Of a stretch of DNA of 64,000 bases, positions 23,621 through 32,381 are shown one piece after another (the first letter of the stretch is position 1; every line of letters starts with the position of its first letter). A program made the position numbers and the translations under genes. Source of the stretch: Aquatica leii. Its lineage: Eukaryota; Arthropoda; Insecta; Coleoptera; Lampyridae. The stretch is taken from positions 177,398,882-177,462,881 of the forward strand of contig CM069433.1 in NCBI GenBank assembly GCA_035610365.1. Reading direction: 5' to 3'. The notes beneath the pieces are model-generated. The model was not told the origin of the DNA and ran no database searches. It worked only from the letters and a program-made list of their open reading frames with translations.

Positions 23621-24326
23621 ATGGAACAGATAAAGCAGTTTGTTCAACAGATGAAAGATCGTGATGTAACGATTCAAGAACAAAAACTATTAAAAATCAG
23701 TGGCCGACAGTAATATGGTGTTAAGTGCAATACAATTAATTGATCAAAATGTTTATAATTTAAATAAGTCAAAAACTAAATTTATCAGTGTTGGAATGAA
23801 TTGTGCTAATCATTTTTGTCCGTCAGTAAAGATATTTGCAACTTATAAACAAGAAATCGTATTTACGGAAGAGGAATGGGTGTGGTTTTTGGAGCTTCGA
23901 GAAAAAATACATAGATGTTTTCAAAGTACTGAAGCAATATGTGAACCGATAAAGGTTGGAACGAAAACTATAATATTTGAAATTATTGACCAAAAAATAT
24001 TAAAAATTGTGGGTGCAGAAAATGAAGAAGTATACCTAGGTCGCGAATCTCTTTGGGAGATATGGAAATTGGCAGTACTCATAAACTATCGATTAAATCA
24101 GATTGTTTTAAAGGAATTTTCTAATTTTTATGATACTGTAATTAATGCTGTTTTCGATCTACCAGGAGATGCTAAAACTAACATATCTAATGTTTTGGAT
24201 CAATTTTTATCAAAAACAGACGTGGTTTGTTGTATGTTAGAAGTGGTAACATTCTATCCAGAAAAGGTGGTGTTCGATGTTGAATTGGAAAAACGTGTAG
24301 TAGAACAAAAGAAGTTTAGAAAATAA
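23621..24326 (+). pseudogene. Left-end accessory protein, possibly PC4-like ssDNA binding
   Basis: The likely start is ATG 23621 (MEQIKQFVQQMKDRD). The main open frame is 23700-24326, and the frame changes between two A runs at 23682-23686 and 23692-23696. In the main frame, VGMNCANHFCPSVKIFATYK followed by EIVFTEEEWVWFLELREKI resembles the strand-strand-helix of the transcription coactivator PC4 fold, which binds single-stranded DNA. That assignment is an inference from pattern only. The remainder (KTIIFEIIDQKILKIVG ... LPGDAKTNISNVLDQFL) is not recognised. It is first in a rightward series behind the left terminal repeat and a TATA box. Confidence 0.55.
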
Positions 24327-24388
24327 ACTGGAGGGGATTAACTATATATTAGGTATTAAGAGCTTGAGTAGTAGTACAAACTGTTAAG

Positions 24389-24751
24389 ATGTGGATGGCC
24401 TATGCAGAACAAACTTGGACCAAAGCTGTTGATTTTCAAACAGCAGTGCAACGGTTAGTGCAGGAATTTTCCGCATTGGAATTCGATGCTGAACATGAAG
24501 CAGTGTATGGATTCACCAGTCCTGAACTGTGCGCGACTTTGGCGGAAAAGTATCAAAACGGTCAAAAAATTTGTAAAGAGTATTTAGAAACCAAATTTTG
24601 TTCTTCTTGTTTAATTAATCGGTTGTCGGATATTGGATTATCGAGGTTTGCAAATCGAATAAAACGATACATGAATGATGCAGACACTTCTGAAGAAGAA
24701 GAATCAGCAGAAGAAAAATCAACAGAAGAAGAAGCACAAGAAGAAAAATAA
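24389..24751 (+). CDS. Polinton accessory protein, first copy of a duplicated Cys domain
   Basis: 120 codons of unknown function. A helical domain (QTAVQRLVQEFSALEF ... LCATLAEKYQNGQKICKEYL) leads to a CxxC knuckle (FCSSCLINRLSDIG) and then an acidic tail rich in E (residues about 95-120). The domain is related to the next frame: both share the pattern L..F..LE.DA ... LA.KY..GQ.IC...L...C..C. The tail ends at an A run (24744-24748) at which the frame could change into the following one, so the two may have been one two-domain protein. Confidence 0.65.
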   Translation: MWMAYAEQTWTKAVDFQTAVQRLVQEFSALEFDAEHEAVYGFTSPELCATLAEKYQNGQKICKEYLETKFCSSCLINRLSDIGLSRFANRIKRYMNDADTSEEEESAEEKSTEEEAQEEK

Positions 24752-24995
24752 ACATCTAACTAACATAACAATTATTCAAGAGTTATTAGTTCAATTTCAA
24801 CAGTTGGAAACAGATGCAAATAAAATACTTCAAAGATTTGATTGTATATTTAGCATAGATTATTGTAAAGAACTTGCTAATAAATATATGATTGGTCAAG
24901 ATATTTGTAACTTGTTTTTAAAAGGGGAATATTGTATAAAATGTGTAGAAATGCAATTAAATATAATAGATTTGTATTGTTTTAAAGTGTGTTAG
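24675..24995 (+). CDS. Polinton accessory protein, second copy of the Cys domain
   Basis: The frame is open for 106 codons and overlaps the acidic tail of the previous gene in another frame. The same GAAGAA-rich DNA reads as Glu-rich there and as Lys-rich here (residues 6-26). After that, IIQELLVQFQQLETDANKIL ... YCKELANKYMIGQDICNLFL and YCIKC repeat the domain of the 24389 gene. Either it has its own start at ATG 24675 with a basic N-terminus, or it is the second half of one protein entered by a shift at the A run 24744-24748. Function unknown. Confidence 0.55.
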   Translation: MMQTLLKKKNQQKKNQQKKKHKKKNKHLTNITIIQELLVQFQQLETDANKILQRFDCIFSIDYCKELANKYMIGQDICNLFLKGEYCIKCVEMQLNIIDLYCFKVC

Positions 24996-25002
24996 TACAG
25001 TG

Positions 25003-25221
25003 ATGGGGAATAAAGTACGCTTCAAAGACGAGTGTGAAGTTAAGAAGTTAGTAGTTTGGAAGTTTGCTTATCAACAAGCAAGAAAAGGTGATTGGGAAGA
25101 GAAAGCACGAGATAGGTATCGGTTTTATAAAAGAATTGCAGAAATAGATAAGAATATATCTTATATTTTTAAAGATGATCATAGATCACTTGTATATCAT
25201 GAACGTTTTGTATACAATTAA
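25003..25221 (+). CDS. Small charged Polinton protein
   Basis: 72 codons from ATG 25003 (MGNKVRFKDECEVKKLVVWK), followed by AATAAA at 25225. It is rich in Lys, Arg, Glu and aromatic residues (FAYQQARKGDWEEKARDRYR), probably helical, with no signal peptide or membrane segment. It is not recognised. It is last in the rightward left-end block and converges with the minus-strand gene ending at 25254. Confidence 0.55.
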   Translation: MGNKVRFKDECEVKKLVVWKFAYQQARKGDWEEKARDRYRFYKRIAEIDKNISYIFKDDHRSLVYHERFVYN

Positions 25222-25253
25222 TGTAAATAAAATTATATAATTTCGTAAAAACT

Positions 25254-25699
25254 TTATTGCATCACATAATTAGAATACAAATGATAAACATTAGATAAAG
25301 CACAGTAACACATAGGTTCCGAATGAAAAAGACATTTAGCATGCATAGGTTTTAATGCAGGTTCTTCTTCAACTTCTGTAATGGGTATAGAAATATATTT
25401 TTGTAAAAATTTTGGTTTTTCTCGTCCTTTACGTAAACTGATGTTGCATTTAGTGTTAGTTGTTTGAGGATGTGTGGGAATAAATGTACTGGAGTAAATC
25501 CTTCTTCCCAGGAAATACGGTGATGATTGTTCATTAACCATGTAGCTTGTTTTTGAAATTTTAAGTCTAAGCACGACCACGAAAACGGTGGTTTGAAGAC
25601 ATAATGTGCAATAGAATGTCCATCATACACAGCCAATTCTTTTGGAGTGAAACATTTTTCAGAAGTCATGAATCCTTGTACATCGATAATAATGATCAT
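25254..25699 (-). pseudogene. IIDVQGF-family protein, left copy (nuclease-like?)
   Basis: It starts at ATG 25699. The N-terminal part reads IIIIDVQGFMTSEKCFTPKE then YVFKPPFSW and HHRISWEEGF. A later strand VYVKDEKNQNF and a C-terminal C-FH...CYCALSNVYHLY motif complete the protein, but the frame changes at the A run 25398-25402 between them. A relative with the same order of motifs lies at the opposite end (38032-38488). The pattern (hydrophobic-DVQG strand, central K-containing strand, C-terminal Cys/His pair) recalls RNase H-fold exonuclease-like proteins of invertebrates, but catalytic residues cannot be assigned from sequence alone. Confidence 0.6.
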
Positions 25700-25767
25700 A
25701 TTTGTAGGACGATATAGTTCATTCTACTTTTAATATGTGATACAAACAGAATATATATTATAATTTG

Positions 25768-27016
25768 TTACAAATGACGAATGGCCTTGGTCAGAGCGTT
25801 ATATGTAAATATTTTGTCATGGAGAATTAAGCAGTATGCAACGGTATCGTTTGGAATATTTTGAGAAGTTTCAAATTCTATGCGTAAAACAACTGCTTTA
25901 GTGGTCAAAGAATCTTTTGGTTCGAACAATCAATAACTATTAATGGGGCTTGTTCTTTAAACTGTTGTGGTGTTAGAAGAGGTTGGGCATCGTGTTCGTA
26001 ATAGGAAGATTGGAATCGTGCATACATTTCGTAAAGCATTGCAAAATGATTATCCGAAAATTGATGTTAAGGTTATCGTAGGGATAACGATCTGTATTTA
26101 AATATACGCGAAAATTTTGTATATTGCAATGATCGAATTTACTCATATCTTTTTTATGTTACCATCTCTTCCAGTTTGAAATCCTAAAATTATGTATCTA
26201 GGTGTCTCTAAACTTGTTGCTGTTTTAATAGCCCATGTGTGTTTATCTGTTGTTGGTACAGCAGGATAGACATGTGTTTCCCAACTTCTAAACGCAACTT
26301 GAGTATCTATATTTTTATCGATGTACTTTGTTAATGCTAATTCTTCAGCTAAACCAGGTGTAACATGTGGAACTTTCCAAAATATTTTTTCAATCTCGAT
26401 TTTAATAGGATCATCATCAGTAGATATAACACAGTCAACGTCTGTATTACTTCGTATTAATACAAGTTCTTGACGAACATTTAAAATAACCTACAACAAA
26501 AGAAATATATACTTAAATGTGTATAAAATTGTTGCAACTTACCTTAGGATAATCTTCCGCAAACCCTAAAAGTCTTCGCAGTGGTATGCAAACATTGAAT
26601 TGACCTAAAGTATTAGTAGTTTTAATTTCGGATGTGGGATACCAACCAGAATTTTGATATTTTATGCTTTCAGTTGGTGTATGTGATATTAATCCTTTCA
26701 TTGTAGTAGTTAAGCCAACTTTTGTTACTGAATCAACAACAATGCCATTCATTTCATACCTAATCTCACTAAATAAAAATGCTAGACCGTTGTTTGCAAA
26801 TTTTGCATTTAATGATATGCTTCCATCTTCTTTACGTAATTTACCTTCAATGTACAAGTAACTTTGAGATGGTAGAGTACACATATCTTCTTGAATAGGG
26901 ATGCGAATTTCATCGTTATTTTTGAAACGCGTAGTGTATGGTTGATGGGTATGTATTTCTGAGTTGATAATAGAATTATCAACTACAACTTTTTCGTTTA
27001 CGTTTAAGATACTCAT
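25768..27016 (-). pseudogene. Double-jelly-roll major capsid protein, with intron
   Basis: It starts at ATG 27016 (MSILNVNEKVVVDNSIINSE) and ends at 25768; a corrected frame would be about 399 residues. Visible family signatures are PTESIKYQNSGWYP, IPLRRLLGFAEDYP, GLAEELALTKY, YIILGFQTGRDG, FDHCN...VYLNTDRYPYDNLN and the C-terminal NIPNDTVAYCLILHDKIF. This protein builds the icosahedral shell in Polintons. A 52-bp intron (26491-26542) interrupts it. The frame also changes at three short runs (26150-26155, 26057-26060, 25915-25918), so as read it is broken. It precedes the penton gene on the same strand. Confidence 0.85.
26491..26542 (-). other. Spliceosomal intron in the capsid gene
   Basis: On the minus strand the exon ends CCTAAG, then GTAAGTTGC..., a pyrimidine-rich ATTTCTTTTGTTGTAG, and coding resumes with VILNVRQELVLIRS. 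It is 52 bp long, not a multiple of 3, and unspliced it gives a stop after nine codons. Removing it restores the conserved capsid frame. Confidence 0.85.
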
Positions 27017-27157
27017 TTTAGTACAGTAAATCTCAAAGATTTTAGAAATTGTTTGTTACTAACTGTTAATCGTTTAACGTGCGATCGCTTACTAATCTTC
27101 GTACTAAAGGATTGTGTTGTTTTATGAGATTCGGTATCACATACACAAGAATGGTTC

Positions 27158-27853
27158 TTAAAGCGAAATACCATTATCAAGTTCTTTTAAATGTAGTCCT
27201 ATTGTGATGACTTCACCTCGAAAATTGACAAGATTTCCATTTTGATCTACTATTTTAAGTGTAATGTTTGAAATAGTTCGTACGCTAATAGGTAAATAGG
27301 TGACATGTAGAGGGCATTCAATTATTTTATATCCAGATGGTACGCTTGGAAAGAACTGATGTATAGTGTGGGCCGGTGTTCCATTTGTATAGTTTCCTAA
27401 TGTAATGTTGCAATCGATTAATAACGAATTGATCGTAATAATGTTTGTTGGATAACTTGATTCAGACCATTGATTTGCAGGCAATAACTTTTTTCTGAAT
27501 CCTAAAAGAGGTCCTATAGAATGTTCTTGTGTAAAATCAATAATGGCATTTGATTTAATCATAGCTTTAAGGGTGTTGTGGTTTGCACGTAATTTAATAG
27601 TAAAGTTTTTAGGTACAACACCTTGTAGATAATTTTCCAAATCTTTTATTTCGTAAGAACCTTCAGGAATCGTTACTTTTGTTTTTCCTATGATAAATTG
27701 GTTATTTTCATTAGTTACATTCGGTATACTATTAAAACTTGCAAAACTTGTTAAACCAAGTACATACTCTTTATCAGGATTTAAATAAATTGGTGGATTA
27801 AATTCTGAGCGTAGAATAGAAGTCGATCCAGTAAATGTAAATGTGCACGACAT
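27158..27853 (-). CDS. Penton-like minor capsid protein
   Basis: It is intact for 231 codons from ATG 27853 (MSCTFTFTGSTSILRSEFNP); upstream in-frame codons lack an ATG. The N-terminal pattern FTGSTSIL...FNPPIYLNPDKEYVLGLTSF, then NSIPNV..ENNQF and IPEGSYEIKDLENYLQ are the signature of the single-jelly-roll minor capsid (penton) protein of Polintons and adintoviruses, which occupies the fivefold vertices. The middle has the GPLLGF motif and the C-terminus is beta-rich. It lies between the capsid and protease genes in the usual virion cluster. Confidence 0.85.
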   Translation of the reverse strand: MSCTFTFTGSTSILRSEFNPPIYLNPDKEYVLGLTSFASFNSIPNVTNENNQFIIGKTKVTIPEGSYEIKDLENYLQGVVPKNFTIKLRANHNTLKAMIKSNAIIDFTQEHSIGPLLGFRKKLLPANQWSESSYPTNIITINSLLIDCNITLGNYTNGTPAHTIHQFFPSVPSGYKIIECPLHVTYLPISVRTISNITLKIVDQNGNLVNFRGEVITIGLHLKELDNGISL

Positions 27854-27885
27854 TTCGGTAGAGAACCTTACACACAACTAACTAG

Positions 27886-28558
27886 TTATCTCGAATGTTC
27901 GTATAAAAAGTCTAATACTAAATGTCCGCAGTTGTAGGTATTAAATAGTTGAAGTGTGTCAAAATTATACATTATATTTACGCTACCGCCGCTGCGAAAA
28001 TAATGAATTACTTCCAAAGGTGGTTTTAAATGTCCTATACTATCGAAATAGATTATTTTGTTACCACGTTTAACGTAAGCCGTCCAATGAGTTCCTTCAC
28101 CTTGTTGTTTGTCCAGATTTATAATTCCGCACTCATTTTTAATATAATGCGCGGTAACTTGTCTCTCATAAAAATTCCTCTAAATTTCTTTATTTGAAGT
28201 AATTGTATATATTTCGATAGATCGATATTTGTTAACGCTCTGCGTGGTAGCTTTATTGGGAGTTTTTGATATGGATGTATATATAATCCAAGACCTTTTT
28301 ATATGGTTTTAAATAAAGACCTTTTCCTACACTTGCAGCTTCCATTGCTTGGTTATGACGTTTGGTTTCTTCTAATGTTTTTGCAGCAGTTTTTGCGTCA
28401 TTCACTGCTTTTGCAACAGCTGCTGCCCCACCACCTAGAGAACCTATTGCCCCGAGAGCAGCGAATAAAGGAATTAACGGTAAAAATCCTCCTGTTTTAG
28501 GAATAGGAATTATTCTTTGTTTAGGTGGTGAAACCTTTTGTTGTCTTAACGCTTTCAT
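27886..28558 (-). pseudogene. Core protein joined to adenain-like cysteine protease
   Basis: From ATG 28558 the first frame has a basic N-terminus, a hydrophobic Gly/Ala stretch (GGFLPLIPLFAALGAIGSLG) and KGLYLKPYKK, resembling adenovirus-type core/pVI-like proteins. It then shifts at the A run 28296-28300. The next frame holds RRALTNIDLSKY and FRGIFMRDKLP, and shifts at 28136-28140 into NECGIINLD, GTHWTAYVK (catalytic His), YFDSIGH and FNTYNCGHLV (catalytic Cys), ending at 27886. This is the maturation protease of Polintons. There is no stop between the core and protease parts other than the shifts, and the upstream PLA2 frame leads into it. Confidence 0.8.
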
Positions 28559-28617
28559 AGCTTGTTCAACGGCTGATTTTAAGTCTGATTGTACTTTACC
28601 ACCTACTGTACGACGAG

Positions 28618-29028
28618 CTAATTGTATCGCTTTTTTAAAACTAATGCTCCCACGTTTTTTTTCCTTTTCTGCCCCATACCTAATTTAGTTTTACCCTTCA
28701 TTACACCGGAAATAGTTAAAGCTGCTGCTTTTTCCCCAAAACTAGCGTCCTTTGATCGAAATCTTTGCCAAGCTATAGATCCTAATTTTCGATCTGCTTC
28801 GTGTCTTTTTGATAAATCGTTGGTTTGCGAATATGTTATATCGTGTTCTCGACAAGCCTCGTCCAAGGGATTTATACCTTTATCACCTCGAGCAAGACGT
28901 TTGGTTAAACGAGTTCCTGGCCCACAAAAATTATATCCAGGCAAATGTAGCTCCACAGGTAATTTATTAACTAACGTATTAATTAATCCAAAACCTTTAA
29001 AAGATTTATTGTATGAACGTACGGACAT
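28618..29028 (-). CDS. PLA2-domain virion protein (parvovirus VP1-like domain)
   Basis: It starts at ATG 29028 (MSVRSYNKSFKGFGLINTLV). The motif LPGYNFCGPGTRL is the calcium-binding loop and LDEACREHDITY carries the catalytic His-Asp pair of the secreted-phospholipase fold used by parvoviruses and adintoviruses to breach endosomal membranes. A Lys-rich tail (GKTKLGMGQKRKK) follows. The frame changes at an eight-base A run (28655-28662), after which the other frame continues as basic sequence into the core protein at 28558. The gene was therefore probably one long PLA2-core protein. It is divergently arranged from the packaging ATPase 74 bp away. Confidence 0.85.
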   Translation of the reverse strand: MSVRSYNKSFKGFGLINTLVNKLPVELHLPGYNFCGPGTRLTKRLARGDKGINPLDEACREHDITYSQTNDLSKRHEADRKLGSIAWQRFRSKDASFGEKAAALTISGVMKGKTKLGMGQKRKKNVGALVLKKRYN

Positions 29029-29101
29029 GTACAGTGTTGTAACCACAAGTCACGTAAAACTAAAGTTATTTGCGCTAAACACGTCTATTTAACTGTAAAT
29101 T

Positions 29102-29827
29102 ATGGATATATTGAGTAGTAAAGCAATGAATGCGATACAATTCATACATCAAGATAATCAGTTACCAATTAAAAATTATGATTCAAGTATTGTATCTAAC
29201 AAAAAGTTTTTCAAACACGGTTTCCTACTTGGAGAAGGGTGTAAACGGGGACTAATAGTAGGTCCTTCGGGTTGTGGTAAGACGAATGTTATGATAAGTT
29301 TGCTAGAACATCCTAACGGGTTACGATTTGAAAATGTTTACGTGTATTCTAAATCATTATACCAACCTAAATACAATTACTTAAGACAACTGTTACAACC
29401 ACTTCGTGATGTAAAATACTTTGAGTACGATGATAGTAAAACAATTCTTTCACCTAAGTCGGCACGCATAAACTCCATCATTATATTTGATGATGTAGTT
29501 TGTCACAACCAAAGCGAAATTCGCGAATATTTTTGTTTTGGAAGACATCAAAATATAGATTGCTTTTATTTGTGTCAAACATACTCATCTATTCCCAAAC
29601 AGTTAATACGAGACAATGCAAATATGATTATTGTTTTTCAACAAGATCAACGAAATATAAAACATATATACGAAGATCATGTAAATGTGGATATGTCTTT
29701 TGATGTGTTTAAAACTTTGTGTGGTTATTGTTGGCAAGATAAATATGGATTCTTAGTTATCGATAAAGAGAGTGGTGTAACTTCCGGTCGTTACAGAAAA
29801 GGATTTGATTGTTTCATTAAAATATAA
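29102..29827 (+). CDS. FtsK/HerA-type DNA packaging ATPase
   Basis: It is intact for 241 codons from ATG 29102. Walker A is GPSGCGKT (residues about 54-61) and Walker B is SIIIFDDVV (about 127-135). They are followed by FGRHQNIDCFYLCQTYSSIP, which holds the conserved sensor glutamine, and a C-terminal YGFLVIDKESG. This ATPase pumps the linear genome into the capsid in Polintons and other double-jelly-roll viruses. It is first of a rightward block and divergent from the PLA2 gene. Long A and T runs within it (for instance near 29202-29210) stay in frame. Confidence 0.92.
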   Translation: MDILSSKAMNAIQFIHQDNQLPIKNYDSSIVSNKKFFKHGFLLGEGCKRGLIVGPSGCGKTNVMISLLEHPNGLRFENVYVYSKSLYQPKYNYLRQLLQPLRDVKYFEYDDSKTILSPKSARINSIIIFDDVVCHNQSEIREYFCFGRHQNIDCFYLCQTYSSIPKQLIRDNANMIIVFQQDQRNIKHIYEDHVNVDMSFDVFKTLCGYCWQDKYGFLVIDKESGVTSGRYRKGFDCFIKI

Positions 29828-29840
29828 ATTGTACTACGCG

Positions 29841-30952
29841 ATGCAACAACAGATAGTTGCAATGAGTAATCGGTTAAAAGAAGAACTAATTCGAGCACGT
29901 AAAGCTGTAAAACGTAAGGCGGATAGTTTGAAAGCGGACACGTCACAAAAAGAAAGTATTATTCAACAACAGTTTAAACCTATAACTCAACCATTAAAGG
30001 AATTATTAACAACTATTAAACCTGATTCAGAGTTTACTGTCAAGAAACAACCTGATGTTACAGTTTCCATAAAAAACAACTTTCGTCCAATATTTCTGAG
30101 AAAGTCAAACAAGGTTCAGTGGAATTAAAATCACAAATAACAGACCAGTTTAAACCTTCTCACGCTAGTACTCCCACAAGACCCTCAACACATCATACCT
30201 CTGGACAACCTAAAGAAATTACGTTTTTAGATACTGATGTGATCGCACATACTGACGATGCAAAAGTTGATAATATTCCTACGTTAGACGAACTACGAAG
30301 CGAACTCGCCGAACTTGGTACAAATCAAGCTTTTCAAGATTATTTAAATCAATATGATGGTTTGGCAAAGATATATGTAGAATCATTGTTCCGTGATGTA
30401 AATAACGAATTTGATCATAATTATGGGGTGCGTTTTGACCCCGCTTTAAATAAATTTCAAGTAGGAGATTCAGATCTAGAGTTTGTCGGAGAAGATTTGC
30501 TCATCAAACGTCCATCAGGAGAAGAATTTCGATATACGGGTACTCCCGGTTTATACGAACTGTTATTTAAACGAATCCCGATTGGTTATAAACAACAAGA
30601 CCAAATTCAATACAAGGATATAATCATACGAACAAACGCAACACGTAGACACTATGATCCAAAAAAACAAATACAAGCTGCTGGTAAAACATATTCTAAT
30701 ATAATCAAACCGTTATTAGCTACTTCAATGACTCGTGTCCGATCAAATTCTACTACTTTAAAAGAAGGAGGACATATACAGATGCTGCAGCTAAATAACA
30801 AACGTTTAGAGTTTCTTCCGTGGAAAGATCCTAATAAATTAGTTAATTGGTTAAGAACATTATTAAGCTCTAAAGAAGCAGGTCATACAGGACACACGAA
30901 CGAAATAATTTACATTATTGATGAGTTGCGATCTGCCAAGATAATAAAATGA
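29841..30952 (+). pseudogene. Conserved Polinton protein downstream of the ATPase
   Basis: It starts at ATG 29841 (MQQQIVAMSNRLKEELIRAR), 14 bp after the ATPase gene. The basic coiled-coil-like N-terminus is followed, after a frame change at the A run 30071-30076, by a long second frame. That frame has YLNQYDGLAKIYVESLFRD, FDHNYGVRFDP, YTGTPGLYELLFKR and the C-terminal signature DPNKLVNWLRTLL...AGHTGHTNEIIYIIDELR. I recognise this C-terminal pattern from proteins found repeatedly in insect Polintons; the biochemical role is unknown, and a structural or packaging role would fit its neighbours. Confidence 0.75.
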
Positions 30953-31001
30953 TGTGTTGTTAAGCACATTCTCATATTAGTGGTAGCCGTAGACATAAGA
31001 C

Positions 31002-31425
31002 ATGACGCTCGATAAGTTTGGAAGACATATTAACCAAATTAAAGCTCATCAAGAAACCCTTTATTTTGTAAAACAAGTATCTTCTTTACATTATGATACA
31101 GCGATATATGTAATGGGTACGACAGATGGTTCACATATCAACTTATTTGGGAACGAATATAAATTCCCTTTGCTTGAGGCTAGCATTATAACCGTGCGAT
31201 GCTCGCATGATTGTATAATACATATCAACGAAAAAATATAAGACTCTGCAAGATTTAGAAGGGGTCTTACTAAACAAGGGAGATGTCATTAAGGTATCAG
31301 AAAGCGAACAGGTCAGATTAACATCGCAAGGTGAAAGAGTTTTACGATTTAAACAAGACGAAATTAGTTTTGTATTAGAAATCATTGTAAGAGTTCAGTT
31401 ATGGAGCCCGAACGACAGCAAGTGA
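31002..31425 (+). pseudogene. Small conserved Polinton protein
   Basis: It starts at ATG 31002 (MTLDKFGRHINQIKAHQETL) and is beta-rich (YDTAIYVMGTTDGSHINLF). The frame changes at the A run 31231-31236 and continues as DLEGVLLNKGDVIKVSESEQ to a stop at 31423-31425, overlapping the integrase start by 25 bp. A corrected length would be about 141 residues. The mixture of beta strands and the LNKGD turn suggest a small jelly-roll or trimeric virion protein, but this is only an inference. The position between packaging and integrase genes is consistent with a virion role. Confidence 0.55.
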
Positions 31426-32321
31426 TTGAAGAACTTCATAAACCGGTTAGAAAAATTTTCCTCGAAGGCGTGTAGTTATTAAAGGATTGAATGACCTCTT
31501 TCAAGCAGATTTAGTAGAAATGATACCCTACGCACATTTAAATAAAGGTTTTCGTTACATTTTAGTAGTAATTAATACCTTTTCAAAATATGTTTGGTGC
31601 GAACCAGTAAAACGAAAAACTGGAACAGATGTAAGTACTGCAATGAAAAAGTATTAGTTAAAGCAACACCTCATAATTTACAGACTGATAATGGTAAAGA
31701 ATTTTATAATAAACAATTCCAAGATCTAATGAAGAAGTTTGCTATAAATCATTACAGTACTTATTCTGAAAAAAGTAGTATCGTTGAACGCGTAAATCGC
31801 ACCTTAAAAACCTCATGTGGAAAAAGTTTAGCTTACAAGGATCTTATAAATGGTTGAATTTATTACCGTTAATTGTTAAAAATTACAATTCAACAACTCA
31901 TAGAACTACTGGATATAAACCGATCGATGTGAATAAAAACAACTCGAAGAACATTTTAAAATCTCGGTTCGATAATAGAAAAGTCTTGGATTTAAAAACA
32001 CCTAAATTTTCAAAAGGTGCATTCGTTCGAATTAGTAAACATCGGGGGGTGTTTGCAAAAGGTTTTACCCCAAATTGGAGCACTGAAGTTTTTCAAGTAA
32101 TGACTGTACAAAATACGAATCCTACTACATACATTTTAAAGGATGTAAAAGATCAGCAGATCAAAGGAGGTTTTTACGAACAAGAACTTCAAGAAGTTAA
32201 ATTTGCAGACATATATTTAGTTGAAAAAATATTAAAACGTCGTGGTAATCGGTTATACGTAAAATGGTTAGGTTTAGATAAATCTCATAATTCATGGATA
32301 AACAACAGCGCTGTAATATAA
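31401..32321 (+). pseudogene. Retroviral-type integrase with C-terminal chromodomain
   Basis: It starts at ATG 31401. The catalytic core shows LFQADLVEM (first Asp), LQTDNGKEFYN (second Asp) and SSIVERVNRTLK (Glu), so the D,D,E triad is present. The end shows a linker and then a chromodomain (LVEKILKRRGNRLYVKWLG, SHNSWI) that may bind histone marks to guide insertion. The frame changes at three five-base A runs (31451-31455, 31646-31650, 31806-31810). The downstream long open frame is 31815-32321. It is the enzyme expected to have made the 6-bp duplication. It converges with the polymerase gene, and AATAAA at 32330 is in the gap. Confidence 0.88.
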
Positions 32322-32381
32322 ACAAATAAAACAGTTATTTTTAATTTATTTTTTTATTATCCCCACCACTTTTAGACATAT

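Noticed and set aside
28622..29092. 156-codon plus-strand ORF
   Set aside because: Complement of the PLA2 gene, whose motifs are clear; a shadow frame.
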